From contig CM049307.1 of the NCBI GenBank assembly GCA_026874595.1, forward strand, positions 45,813,678 to 45,877,677: 64,000 nucleotides of DNA, read 5' to 3'. Below, in pieces: positions 26,406 to 37,905 of the stretch. Positions within the stretch are counted from its first letter, which is position 1, and every line of letters starts with the position of its first letter. The stretch comes from Sipunculus nudus (Eukaryota; Annelida; Sipuncula; Golfingiida; Sipunculidae). Made by a program: the position numbers and the translations under genes. The notes under the pieces are model-generated. The model did not search any database. It worked only from the letters and a program-made list of their open reading frames with translations, and was not told the origin of the DNA.

Positions 26406-29369
26406 TCTGTTTTTCTTGGATTCCTCCTTACAAACAAACTAACCAACCATCCAAATCACAAAAACAAATCAAATTATAATGTTCATTCTCAGTGGACAGG
26501 TCTATCAGTAGAATCAGAGGGTAAATGTTTAAAACTGTCAGACATTTAAAATTGAAGTCACTGAAAACTAAACTCTTACATATGCTATCACTGTTACCGG
26601 GAGGTTACACAACAGAGCGAGGAAACATCAGCACTACATGGAGATCACAGAAAAACATTGCCCGTGATTGACCGTGCATACCGATGATGGATCGAGGTTG
26701 CATGCCAGGGGGATCTGACGGATAAATATATTGAATGACCTCCCAACACCAGGGCACAGGCCCAGTGACCCCTAAAAGGCGGCAGGTTTATGCACGCTCT
26801 GTCAGCAGGCAACTACACTGTCCTGTGTTAAACACAGAACAGAGGGCTTTAATGTGGATTGTCTGGGGATCATCTCATATTTGGACTCAGTTCAGACAGA
26901 GGAATTATACCCAATCTCCATATATTATACTTTATTTCCCCACCCATTGTCCACCCATAATTTTGGCAAAGTTCCTGTTAAGGTTTTCTTGCAAATTGTG
27001 GGAGATTGTCCTGTTTTTTATAACTCATGCCAGGGAGATTAAATAATCCCTGTTCTTTCTGATAAACAGTTTAGCAAAATTCAAACTGTTATCAAACAAA
27101 TCTGTATGAACTGACAATGTATTTTGTTATTAAATATCTGACAACTATGTATTTTAATTTCATATTCTAAGGTTTTGATTGAGTGAGAAAAAAAGAGGAA
27201 CAATGCATTGTATACCAACAAAGAGAAGAAAATGTCACCCACCTTTTGCAGAAATTTAGAATCTTAAGTAACATAAATTTAGTAAATTGTAATTTTCTGC
27301 TTGAATGTATAGAAATTGATTAGATTCTCTTTCAAGCTAGTTATTGTTATCAATGTTATGTCAGGTGGAACATTTGACTGTTGTCTGGTACATCCTTTTG
27401 CTTTAAATTCAGAATTTCACATACACAGAGCAAAAATGAAAGATGATTTTGGTGCTTGATCATTAGCAGGACTTTACATATTAAAATGTTGTAGTGTCTT
27501 AGCACCTTCCTGAACATGCAATATTAAAGGATTACATTTATATGTTTCGAAAAGTATACAGTACTTGATAGCTTGACCTGAAGCTACCAGCTGCAGATCA
27601 TAACAAGTTCTTTTTTGAGTGACAGATACTCAGATCTGTTCACAGTGTTCAGTGTTCTTTTGCACATGATGTTCTATGTGTACAGTTCTGAATTTCATCA
27701 ATCAAGGTCATATTTTTATTATCTTTGATCATCTCAATAAAAGTTGCATTTGAAGACTTGACATTATTGTAGAAATGGTACAAGTTGTAACAAGCAGAAT
27801 TAATATATTCATACACAGAAATAGCTTTAATAGGATACTACAGCTAAAGTATCCACAACACTGATATTAGCATGTCAGTGTCTCATATGTATACAGACAT
27901 GTGTGTACATGTGTATATCCATATATGGACACAGCTTATATAGATATAAATAAAAACCTGCTTAACAATTCACAATTTCCATAAATATCTGTATCTATAG
28001 ATCTCAGCTTGCCGGCTTTGAATGTACCTTAATTTGGAACATGATTCTGATGCAATAACTGGCTGATTACCTCATAGCATCAGTACACTGGCATTGTAAC
28101 AACTATAGCCAGTATTCAGTTGTTCACAGGGGAACCCGGTTCTTTAACTAGCATTCTCCGTGCACCTAGGTCTAACGCACAGTTACAAACTACCAGTCTG
28201 TTGGCATTGAACCAACATTCCTCTTTTTTGATGGCTGTGCACACTGTTTGTTCTACCTTCTAACCTTGTCCAAATAACACATCTAAACTTTGTCAGCTCA
28301 TCAGGGGACCACAACTCTAGGTGTCTATGCCAGCTATTAGGGGATACAGTATAGCTTTTCAGGAAGAAGTCAGAGAAGCATACACATGCATGGAGGTCTA
28401 GCGAGTCCCAGGCCCTATTCCATGGTAAACATAAACCCTCCTTGGCACAGACACAGTGTGTGTTGATCTCCTGTTAAGCTCCGGCAAAACACAAACAGAC
28501 TTGTGATGGCCAACGACTCATCTCTGTTTGCTGGAGTGAAGGTGTGCAAGGCACATGATACCGAGGCACACACAAGTAAGCAAAGTGGTTTCCAATAACC
28601 TCGCACATGGTTCAGTCCAATCAGTCTTAAGATGTTTGAAAAGATCCAGAAGAAATTATCCTTGACCAAATAGAATAAACAGGAAGGATGCTGTGCTTGT
28701 TAGAATGTACATATTCACGCCAAACTATCACTATGGCAATATTATCATCCGAGTATATAAAATAACTAAACCCGTTTTAAGACTAAAAAAGTATGTTTCT
28801 CACTTTTTATTCTGGATTTGGTTTTCATAAAAGGATGAGACTTTTTTTTATAAACTGACCCTCACATTTCATTTCATACAAATATGAGTGATTTCTTCAA
28901 AATGTACTAATTGCATTTTTTTTTAAATTTAAATATTAAAATCATAAAAATATAAATCTCACCCTGACCATTATGTATTGGTTATGCAAGTTGTTTTGGT
29001 ATAATCCCAGTATCTAGATGTGCATTCTTTTTATATATTAAAAATCATCGTCATTTAGGCCTACATTAAGGCTGTAGTATATAATAATAATATTAAACTT
29101 AAAAGTTTCGTTTTAGTTTTTAAAGAATTTAATCAATCCAAATTAATATTATATTTTACTTTGTCTCACTTTGATATACAAGTTATTTCTGCGGTGATAG
29201 ACTGGTGCTGTTGTTGACGGGTGACAAGGTTATACGAGTGAACCTACAACTTTTGACGTATGTGACAGGTGCGCGCTGAGCGTTCACCCCAGAGTCCTGG
29301 GACATTGAAACACTGACAGTTACAGATCTGACAACATTCCAAAGCACAGATCACACAAGCAATACTTAC

Positions 29370-29460
29370 TTTTAGATGCTTTGTTCTTGTTCAAGATCTT
29401 ATGCATAAGCTGTACATCTTGCTCCTTTACAGCTTGCAAAAGATCTTGATCTTTGCCCAT
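29370..29460 (-). CDS. CASKIN: Caskin orthologue, coding exon 1 (start codon)
   Basis: The exon encodes 30 residues plus one base. It starts MGKDQDLLQAVKEQDV and ends NKNKASK, then a strong donor (gtaagt) follows. Caskins are CASK-interacting scaffold proteins with N-terminal ankyrin repeats, an SH3 domain and tandem SAM domains; they act at synapses and in LAR-type receptor phosphatase signalling. The visible N-terminus has the family pattern: MGK-(D/E)-Q-(D/E)-L, then QAVK, then a basic KASK just before the first ankyrin region. The start is supported by a G at -3 and G at +4, and by an in-frame TAG upstream with no other ATG between. The exon ends in phase 1, and exon 2 at 4382-4433 completes the codon exactly. 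The short frame would be unconvincing alone; the join to exon 2 makes the call. Vertebrates have two paralogues, so I give only the family name. Confidence 0.88.
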
Positions 29461-29990
29461 GGCTGGGCCGTATCCGAACACCAAACAGCAAGTGTGGCCA
29501 AGTTTTGTTTTCTATAAACACAACTGTCAAGCTTTGCAACTCACGGGCGCATGCCCTCTCGCGGGCTTGCGTTAGAAATCCAGGTAAATTCCAAACTTTC
29601 CTTACTCCAGTGAAAATATAACTGGGTGATTAGATAATACACTTATCCAAAATCCTGTGTGCTCCCAGGTAGCGTGATAGCGGTTAGATTTATTTGTTAG
29701 ATCGCTGGCACTGATAGCGGTCATCCAAGTTGGTAGCTTATTGCTAATGGCATGATGAACTTCCTCCCTCCAACAGTGCGCATGCGCCGCCTGAACCAAT
29801 TGTGGGTCGTCTTTTGATCGGCGCGTAAGGTAAGCTATTTTGGTCACAAGACCTTGCGTCACGCAACTTCAGAGAAAACATCCCTGGACTCAGTGACAAG
29901 TAACGGTATTGCAATTCGCTCAGGCGATCAGCTGTATGCGGTAGTCTGAACATCATGGTAACAGGCACATGAAATAATATTTAGCTCTGC
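29461..29990 (-). promoter_or_regulatory. Probable caskin promoter / 5' UTR region
   Basis: The region immediately upstream of the start codon is visibly richer in CG dinucleotides than the surrounding A+T-rich DNA. It contains a TGCGCATGCGCC palindrome at 29777-29788, matching the NRF-1 type consensus, and a CCAAT pentamer on the plus strand at 29796-29800. Another CG cluster (about 29545-29570) reads GGGCGCATGCCC-like. There is no obvious TATA box. The transcription start cannot be placed from sequence; a CpG-type promoter is an inference. Confidence 0.5.
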
Positions 29991-30110
29991 GTTTGCTCAT
30001 GATACTGTCAGGGTGGAAGCGAAGAAAATTAATAATTAAACATTTACATGGTCGAGTTTCCTATAATTTATGTAACAAGCAACATTCTCCAGTGTTCACA
30101 TTTACGACTA

Positions 30111-30120
30111 TATTATTATT

Positions 30121-30201
<81 letters not shown>

Positions 30202-30222
30202 TAATAATAGTAACAATAAAAG

Positions 30223-30264
<42 letters not shown>

Positions 30265-30272
30265 CATCATTA
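30111..30272. repeat. (ATT)n-(AAT)n-(ATT)n inverted trinucleotide tract
   Basis: A short ATT run is followed by about 85 bases of AAT repeats and then about 45 bases of ATT/TTA repeats. The two blocks are complementary and can fold into a hairpin. Confidence 0.9.
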
Positions 30273-30706
30273 TATTCAATGTAATATTTTATATCGGCTA
30301 AAGGCCAATGAATAACAATATTTAATTTTAAAAAAATCGATAACTGCACAATTCGATACAGTACGTTAAACATGTATATTGTTTAAAGACTAGACGGCGT
30401 ATATGAAGTGCATATCAGTGCTGCCATGCATTCTAGGCCTATAAACGTTTGTAAAAGTAACATACTTTTCCAGGCAAGTCTTCTTTCTATACTTGTCTTT
30501 ATACTTTTTTCAGGAGTTAATACTCTTTATACTTTTTTTTTATCATAAACATCAGGTGATGATTAAGCTATAAACCGTTATAACCAATTGAGTGCATTAG
30601 ACATGCTCAGTCAGTATTTCATAATAGTTGCATTTATTAGCGACGATTTTATTCTGCGATCTTGCCAAATGTACGTTTTACAAAAACACATATATATATG
30701 GAATAC

Positions 30707-30710
<4 letters not shown>

Positions 30711-30770
<60 letters not shown>
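30711..30770. repeat. (TA)30 microsatellite
   Basis: An uninterrupted AT dinucleotide tract of 60 bases. Confidence 0.95.
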
Positions 30771-30772
<2 letters not shown>

Positions 30773-31448
30773 ATACCTGTAGCTTATTTAGAAGTATCGC
30801 ATGCGGTATAATTGCAAACAAAAATGCGCTGTTTGGAATTGGTTTTACTTTTTTTGTGTGTTCTTTTTCAGATAATTATTTACTTTTTTTCTTGCAAGAT
30901 TTTTGTTCGTTTTTGCATTAAACACAGAGTGGCAGCACTGGTATATATACTTTTTCCTGAGATTGAATATGAGCTCACTGGATTAGTCGATCAGAGCTGT
31001 AATTTTCTCTTTATACTGAACACAAGATGAAGACTTGTTTTCATGTATTTAAGTTAGGCTGAACTACTCTGTAGGGAGTAGTCAAAAGATTTTACTCATT
31101 TTCAGTCCTTACGGTTGAAATTATAAATAACGCTGGATTAATATCTTTTATTCTCGAAAAAATGAGGGAACGGGTGTCATATTACACTGGATCTTCGTTA
31201 AACAAGTTGCTATTGAAGTCACCATCGGACCAACACCAAGCCTATTTCTTGTAACATTCGTTATCAACTGTTTGCGGATCATTCCTTGTGAACTCAGAGC
31301 GACACCTGACGGTCGAATGTTACGTTAAAGTGTGGAAGGGATGTTCCCATTTCATGGTCTGTTTTCTATTTTCAAATCAACAGGTTCTGAATTTACCCCC
31401 TCCCCCAACCTCTCCTTCTATCTTTTCTTTCTATCTTTTTATCTCTCT

Positions 31449-31450
<2 letters not shown>

Positions 31451-31546
<96 letters not shown>
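31451..31546. repeat. (CT)n(CA)n microsatellite
   Basis: About 76 bases of CT followed directly by about 20 bases of CA. Confidence 0.95.
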
Positions 31547-31889
31547 GATTTTCACTGTTGTATACGCAAAAATACACATGGATGTAACCCTTTTATGTTT
31601 TTCGTTCAGCTGACTGGACTGAAAAGTCAACGGAGATATAGGAATGACGCTTTGTCCGTATAATATAAAAAGATACAAAACCTCCAGTATCTTGATAATT
31701 AATGCATGGATTGCAATGAATCTTGCCTTAAATATTGAACAGTTCTAGATTTATTGGTTCCTGAAAACTGGTGGTGACACCTGTATTTTTTCTCCTTTTT
31801 TTATTTTGAAACTGTCATATGACAGCAATCATGTTTTTTTATGGGGTTCATCTAGTCTCCGAAAACCTGGTGTGTTCATTGATCATAAG

Positions 31890-32260
31890 CGGTTGTAATA
31901 TAGTTTTCACCCTGTCCGTCCGTATGTTTGTCTGTCTGTCCTTCCGCCCAACCACAAATTCGTTTCCGGGTGATAACTCTGGTTTCACATAATAATTTAA
32001 AATTTGACTTGTATATTATAGCCCATCACTGAAGTAAGGATCCCCTTTATTTTCGGTCATGAGTTTAAAGGTCAAGGTCACAGGACCCACTTCTTTAAAA
32101 AAAAGCTTTGGATGTATTTAAGCCTAACTTTTCATCCAAAACCTTCCATCTTCCACATTTGCTCACCTGCAAACAGTGGAAGAATCTTTAGAATTTTAGG
32201 GTTACAAGGTCAAAGGTCACAGGCCACACCTTTGTTTCCAGATGATAACTCTGTTTGGAT
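31890..32260. repeat. GTCC-rich interspersed repeat with AGGTCA motifs
   Basis: It opens with CCTGTCCGTCCGTATG and TGTCTGTCTGTCC, then carries two copies of a GATAACTCTG ... AAGGTCACAGG module about 265 bases apart. An AGGTCA direct repeat without spacer lies at 32069-32080 and one with a 1-base spacer at 32207-32219. The overall style is that of widespread mollusc interspersed repeats (from memory, not checked). Confidence 0.55.
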
Positions 32261-32289
32261 TGAAATATTACAGATGTCTTTTATTATTG

Positions 32290-32760
32290 TGTGACACGGG
32301 CGTAACACGTGTTGTAGCGGCCTCGCCTGGCCGGGTGTTGCACTCTCAGTTTAATCCATACTGGTTGAACTCTTGCTGTCAAGCTAGTCTGGGGCTTTCT
32401 CGCATGGCCGTGTCGGCTCACGTGTGAACCCTGACAGGTATAGACACCGCGTTCTTTTTCTAGCTGTTTCCTGTAACGTGTGTTTACTGTGTATTATGTT
32501 AAATTCTTTGGATTGTTCGAGAAATGTAAAGTTCTCGGCTGGAGGTAAGAAGTTATAAATAGGGGGCTGTGTTTTAGAGCCGAGAGAGAGGTGAGAGAAT
32601 ATTCCAGCGGACACAAAAGCGTGTAAGTCAGTTTGTGGGACCTATTCCGATAAGTGCGGCAATTATATATTTTCTTCAAATTTATGACGGATTTTATGTA
32701 GTCTTCAGTTTGCCTTTCGGATCACTGCCAGGATTTCAGTTTTGGAGAACAGTAGATTGA
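32290..32760 (+). mobile_element. LTR-like repeat, copy 1 (3' end decayed)
   Basis: It begins TGTGACACGGGCGTAAC and tracks, base pattern by base pattern, the reverse complement of the copy ending at 41302. Shared blocks include the start, GGTTGAACTCT, TGTTCGAGAA, the TATA box (TATAAATAG, 32554-32562), ATTCCAGCGGAC and GCGGCAATTATA. It loses clear similarity after about 32760. The polymerase-II-like TATA layout fits a retroviral-type LTR; no gag or pol is attached. Confidence 0.6.
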
Positions 32761-32888
32761 TTTTGTAATTACATGGGACTGACAAGGGTCATTAAAATAT
32801 CTTTATAAACAAATTCATCCGAGCGTCGAGACCCATGGGTCCTTAGTTAATTGACAAAAGTATAACACATTGATTTTTACCTTATTAA

Positions 32889-33345
32889 TAGATTCACATA
32901 TACATGCATCGGCATGCATGTTCTTCAATATAATCTTGTATAGTTGGATTGTTCAGTTTAATTGATACCTTTAGTCATTTCAGTTGGTCCACTTTTGTTA
33001 AATATTATAAAATTTCACATTAACGTGTTTAATATGACCAAAACTGAAATTAGCTTGCTTTAATTTAAGTTTGAATTTCATTATGTGCATTAAACCAAAT
33101 ATTGGTTATTAATGAATTTATAGATTCACAAGTATATCGACACGTTCAATATATATCAACTTGTATATAGTTGAATATCTCGGTTTAATATAAACCTTTA
33201 GTCATTTTAACTTTGCGATTAAAGTGGCGCTTATTTGATATATCTAATGTCTTACAAATGAATTTATTAATTAAACTGAAATTATCTTTCTATAATTTAA
33301 GTATGAACTGTATGATGTGCACTCATTCCGAGAATTGTACACCCA
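32889..33345. repeat. Degenerate ~232-bp tandem duplication
   Basis: TATAGATTCACA (near 32889 and 33119), TATAGTTGGATTGTTCAGTT against TATAGTTGAATATCTCGGTT, CCTTTAGTCATTT, and AACTGAAATTA followed by TAATTTAAGT recur in the same order at an offset of about 230 bases. Two old diverged copies. Confidence 0.6.
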
Positions 33346-34124
33346 ACGCAATCTACACCAAGGTTTAACAATTTCTCCTTTTATCGTGCCGTCACGTTAA
33401 ATAATAACAAAATATACGTATACATTTAGAGTTTTGAACCTCAGCCCCTCTACCAATGCAAACCCAACAAAAATCATAAAAGAAAAAAAACTCGGCCCTG
33501 TTCATTCTGCTATCGATTTTCCTACTGTTAACCACTACTATATATATTTAGACATTTAATTTAACCCATGTATAGTTTGTTTGCCACCCAAGACACTAAG
33601 TTTATTATTACCTATATAAATCTTGATTGAATGCACTTTAATATCTACTATAGCCTGGCCTGGTAATTGCCTCAGTTTACTGTTGCTTGAAGTGACACTG
33701 GTTTAATATTGGAACGGCGCTGTAAATATCTGTAAGTAGACCGGAGGTTGGCGTTTGAAGTGACACTAGTCTACTCGTCTCTCGTTCACCGTCTTGCCGT
33801 CTTATAATCAATATGACTATGTACTATGTACATTTATTTAAGTGTAAACATCGCCAGTGGCAGTTTCTTGAAAATGCACAAGGGCGCCAAATCGTGCCCA
33901 CAGCAAAATAAATAAATAAATAAATGGTGTAAACGCAATTTTTTATTCATCTTTATCACAAAAAAAAGTATACACACCGCATGGGGCTTGTCAAGAACTA
34001 TATGGGGTCATGCCACCGCAGGATACAAAAACCGTAATTGCACAGGAAGAAAAAAAATTCTAATAGATCAAAGTCATACGATCCGGACGGTTTAATATGC
34101 AAACGTACCAGATTCCCTTTTCCG

Positions 34125-34202
<78 letters not shown>
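34125..34202. repeat. (CT)n(TA)n compound microsatellite
   Basis: CT repeats with one TTT interruption run directly into 34 bases of TA. Confidence 0.95.
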
Positions 34203-34205
<3 letters not shown>

Positions 34206-34519
34206 ATCTCTGCAGGCTCCTGTTCGCTGAAATGCTGCATATAATCTATCCTTTGAATATGCACAACCTATTTTTATTCTTAATATCATTTTTTTTACTT
34301 TTCAAATTGTCTACGATGATGTTTTTGTTTTAAACATATTTATTTCTGCTTGATCGACCAAGTAGCTTTATAAAGCTAGAAGACGGCTTCTCCAGAGAAG
34401 ACGGCTTCTCCAGAAACCTATATTACTAACGAAGACTTTATTCTTGCCAAAAAAAAAAAATCACCTTTCGTCAATATCGCGAATTTGAAACCCTTGGAAA
34501 CAAACAGAAAACCACAGTT

Positions 34520-34521
<2 letters not shown>

Positions 34522-34590
<69 letters not shown>
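34522..34590. repeat. (TA)n microsatellite
   Basis: An uninterrupted TA tract of about 69 bases. Confidence 0.95.
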
Positions 34591-34594
<4 letters not shown>

Positions 34595-35185
34595 CCATAC
34601 ACATTACGCGGCTGTCACGCTGCAAGCTAGACCCATTGCCTTTTACATACTGGCCCTTTTAGTTTTAAAGTTAAAAATAAATGGAGAGCGCTATTTTCTG
34701 TCCGTTCTTAACCCGATTACTCATTATTAATGGGTCTCTGATCTATAAACAACTTAATTGGTTAAACGTCCACTGTTCTGAGTATATACTCAACGCACCC
34801 TTTCCGACTATAGATGAATGCATTTACCCTTGACAGCGCTATAATTACACGCTTATATATACATGCGACCCCAGACCCTGATGCAGTTTCAGAATGTGCC
34901 ACAGGTGTTTTCATTTGCAAAGGTTAATCTTATATAGGTGTGAAACAACTTCGTAAAAATGTACAATTCCGTCTAATTGACCAGGTCCTTCCCGCATGCG
35001 CTTTTATAATTTTTTTAATATGATTTTTTGCATGTAAAACTATATCTTGCACATTTCCATAATAAGCAAATAATATTCAACAACAAATTTCCAAAATTAA
35101 AATTGCATCATATATATATTGGTGCAATTTCATACGCATCGTTTGGTAGCATTCTGGTTAAAAATAAATTATATATATTAGACGA

Positions 35186-35336
35186 CTACCTAGTTACGGA
35201 AGCGTATTGCTGCCATGCACATGGTAAAAGAAAAACAAGTTATTTATCTCGCACGTACCACATAATAAATCTTATACGGATCTGGTCCACGGACTATACG
35301 CAACACGCCAACTGATATATGTATAAGCAATATATA
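35186..35336 (+). repeat. Diverged copy of the 36 kb palindrome-associated element
   Basis: The order of words ACCTAGTTACGGAAGCGTAT, TTATTTATCTCGCACGTACC, CATAATAAATCTTA and ACACGCCAACTGATAT ... AAGCAATATATA matches the reverse complement of 36038-36300. A decayed copy in opposite orientation about 0.9 kb away. Confidence 0.55.
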
Positions 35337-35981
35337 CACGTATGCATGTCCTATAATGTTTGTTCTCTATCTCCTTGCAAATCGCCTGAACACCGTTGTA
35401 AAGAAAACACAGACACACATATATAAATATTTATTTATTTATTTATATATACTGTATATAATTTATAATTTTTTTGTGTCCAGTTTTCTGAAATATTTCA
35501 AGGAAGCGAAATATATGTCAAATCGTTGTCTGCCAGTCATACACAGAACTCTAATTTTTAGATAGGTGATTAAATTCTGTTGGCAGCGTATGATGTTATA
35601 ACAGTGAACCTGTCATAATGTAAAAAAAAATATTGCCTTTGCCAAATTGAAAAGTGAAAAAGTAACAGCTACCAAACAGCTTAATTTTAAGGGTTTGAGA
35701 ATGGGGCAGGTTTCTAATATTCATAATTGATCTAAAAATTAGATTTATGATATAACGTACAGTGTAGTGGATCGTTAAAATAGTTAATGCACATACAACC
35801 ATTGATATGATATGTGGGTAGCGGAACAGTCCGCAACCCATTTTATGTGGTACTTATATAATTTTATTTTGAAAATTATTAAAAATGATATAATCGAATA
35901 GCTTTTAAATATATAATATATATAAATAGATATATATGTGTTCGTTTCAACGGTGTTCCAGCTGTTTTCTAGGTGGAGAAC

Positions 35982-36034
35982 ATCTTACTGATCTGATTCA
36001 CATACTACACAACAGGCCAACTTATATTGTTAAG

Positions 36035-36122
<88 letters not shown>

Positions 36123-36179
36123 CTTAACAATATAAGTTGGCCTGTTGCATGTGTAGTATGTGAATCAGATCAGTAAGAT
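35982..36179. repeat. 198-bp near-perfect palindrome with (TA)n core
   Basis: The left arm 35982-36038 (ATCTTACTGATCTGATTCAC ...) and right arm 36118-36179 are exact complements apart from a 3-base TGC insertion in the right arm. The centre is about 80 bases of AT. This would extrude as a cruciform or fold as a long hairpin. Confidence 0.85.
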
Positions 36180-36187
36180 TTATTATG

Positions 36188-36247
36188 TCGTGCGTACGAG
36201 ATAATATGTCGTACGTACAAGATAGTATGTCGTACGTACGAGATAAA
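36188..36247. repeat. GTCGTACGTACGAGATA minisatellite (3 units)
   Basis: Three roughly 20-base units of GTCGTACGTACGAGATANTAT abut the palindrome at 35982-36179. The unit contains self-complementary CGTACG. Confidence 0.8.
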
Positions 36248-36975
36248 TAATTTATTTTTCTATTACCGGGTGGTAGCAATACGCTTCCTTACCTAGTTCC
36301 CTTGTATAAATTATAAAAAAAAAGTCTGCATGCATTCCCTGCACAGGAGCACTCTCACCCTATGTTAATTTCGCGATAATTTCACCTTCGCGAGTATCAC
36401 GAATATGAAACTCTCGCGAATAAAATGACAGCCACAGAAAGATATCTAAAATCCACTCGTGTGCACGGAATGATCTGCTTTAGGAAATCTTAAAATATTT
36501 ATGTTTATGTAAATGATTTAAAAAACTACAAATTAAATTCTGGAAATAGAGCATAAGAGCCGTTTGATGGATCTAGTACACCTCATCAGGTATAACTTCA
36601 CTTACATCAGGAAGAATTATCCCCTGCTGTCTAAAAAACACAGTTTTGCGGACCATTTAATCATATCCCCCTGTTCAGTTCCAATCAACTGCGTTTTACA
36701 AATTAGATTTAAAATCAAATTATATGACATATATGGAGCAATATCTTCTCGGCCATGCTGAAAGCTATCTGTGGCTTAAAGGACTGCACCTTCATTGAGC
36801 CATCAAATTCCAGGTAATAATAGCGATCAGAGCTCGATCCGGAGGAGGAAGAGATATAAAAACAAAGACCCAACGAATTTGCGCCTTGAACTTCTCTTTC
36901 CTACATCTGGAGGCAATATTTATCTATATAAAGTCTACTGACATTTGTTTACCTTGGCCAGAGTGTTGTGCTCAA

Positions 36976-37035
36976 CCCCCCCCCCCCCCCCAAAAAAAAA
37001 AAAAAAAAAACAACAACACACACACACACGCATAT
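36976..37035. repeat. C16-A19 homopolymer junction plus CA tract
   Basis: A run of C (36976-36991) is followed by a run of A (36992-37010) and then CAACAACACACACA. Simple sequence, prone to assembly error. Confidence 0.9.
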
Positions 37036-37209
37036 TTTAAAGTCCTCTAACCGCCCCTGAAATTAAACCTCCACCTTGTGGTCTTTACATTACTAGTGAC
37101 ACCTGGTGGTGATGATTTGAACTAAATTTCGACCATAAAAATCGACCGCAGACGATCACTGATTAGTACGGTGGCTCGTATAGGGCATGCAAAAAAAATA
37201 TTTTTTTTT

Positions 37210-37296
37210 CTCGTTCCAACGAGATAGTATCTCGTGGCCACGCGATAATTATCTCGTTCCCACGCGATAGTATCTCGTTCCCACGCGATAATTATC
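37210..37296. repeat. TATCTCGTTCCCACGCGATA minisatellite, left half
   Basis: About four units of roughly 20 bases, each with CGATANTATCTCG palindromic character. The array resumes at 37844-37900 after an inserted foldback element. Confidence 0.8.
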
Positions 37297-37843
37297 TAGA
37301 CTGGTACCCTGCTCTATTAAGGCCCTCAGCCAAGCATAGAGACAGGCGTACAACGCCATCTTAAGTACTCCCAGTTGCAACCCCTGTCCTACCTGTAGAC
37401 TGGTTCCAACTCCAGTCTGTACGCTCACACCGATTGTCATGGACGTTCTCGCGATCCTGGCTGGTTATCCAAGAAGATTACATATAAAATTACTTTCTTT
37501 AGTTATTTAAAGTTTCCAAATATAGAAAAATGAGTTTTTGCACAAAAATTGACTGATGGATGTATAGATGATACGAATCATACGTTATACTGAATACTTG
37601 ATATTCCACTGTACTTGGCATTGGTTTATTATCAGTATCTATTAATCTAATCATAAATGTCACACGAAATGTACAGCCAACTTTTAACAACTTCTCTGAG
37701 CAAACGAAATGCTTATTTTTATCATATATAAATCATACTTGAGTTGGAACCAGTCTGCCGGGAGTCCTGAAGATGGCGTTGTACGCCCGTCTCTATGATT
37801 GGCCTAGAGCAGCGGTGCCATAATAGAGCGGGGTACCAGTCTA
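37297..37843. mobile_element. 547-bp foldback MITE with 9-bp target duplication
   Basis: The perfect 12-bp termini TAGACTGGTACC and GGTACCAGTCTA extend as imperfect inverted arms of about 120 bases (ACAACGCCATCTT against AAGATGGCGTTGT). The identical 9-mer ATAATTATC flanks both ends (37288-37296 and 37844-37852). It sits inside a minisatellite. Nine-base duplications with long inverted arms are typical of Mutator-like elements; the internal 330 bases are non-coding. Confidence 0.8.
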
Positions 37844-37905
37844 ATAATTATCTCGTTCCCACGCGTTAGTATCGCGTTGCCACGCGTTAGTATACCATGC
37901 TAGCT
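37844..37905. repeat. TATCTCGTTCCCACGCGATA minisatellite, right half
   Basis: Continuation of the array at 37210-37296, with slightly diverged units (GCGTTAGTATCGCGTTGCCA). Confidence 0.7.

Larger units (their letters stand above)
4434..29369 (-). other. Caskin intron 1, about 24.9 kb
   Basis: The exon 1 donor at 29369 and the exon 2 acceptor at 4434 are phase-compatible, so no exon is needed between them. The intron holds two tRNA-derived SINEs (6462, 9063), a CT-rich tract (7141), repeats at 11412 and 26030, the foldback cluster 12907-16206 and a hairpin at 20992-21345. Apart from these I see only A+T-rich unique-looking DNA. Long first introns often hold enhancers, but nothing in the sequence pinpoints one. 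Confidence 0.75.

Noticed and set aside
31288-31613. Overlapping 90+ codon open frames
   Set aside because: Produced by the (CT)n(CA)n tract; no splice or family support.
34485-34730. Tyr/Ile-rich frames here and at 30628, 36000, 43100 and 45485
   Set aside because: They are translations of (TA)n repeats.
36188-36247. CRISPR-like spaced repeat (also the minisatellite at 37210)
   Set aside because: Units are directly tandem with no unique spacers, and the genome is eukaryotic.
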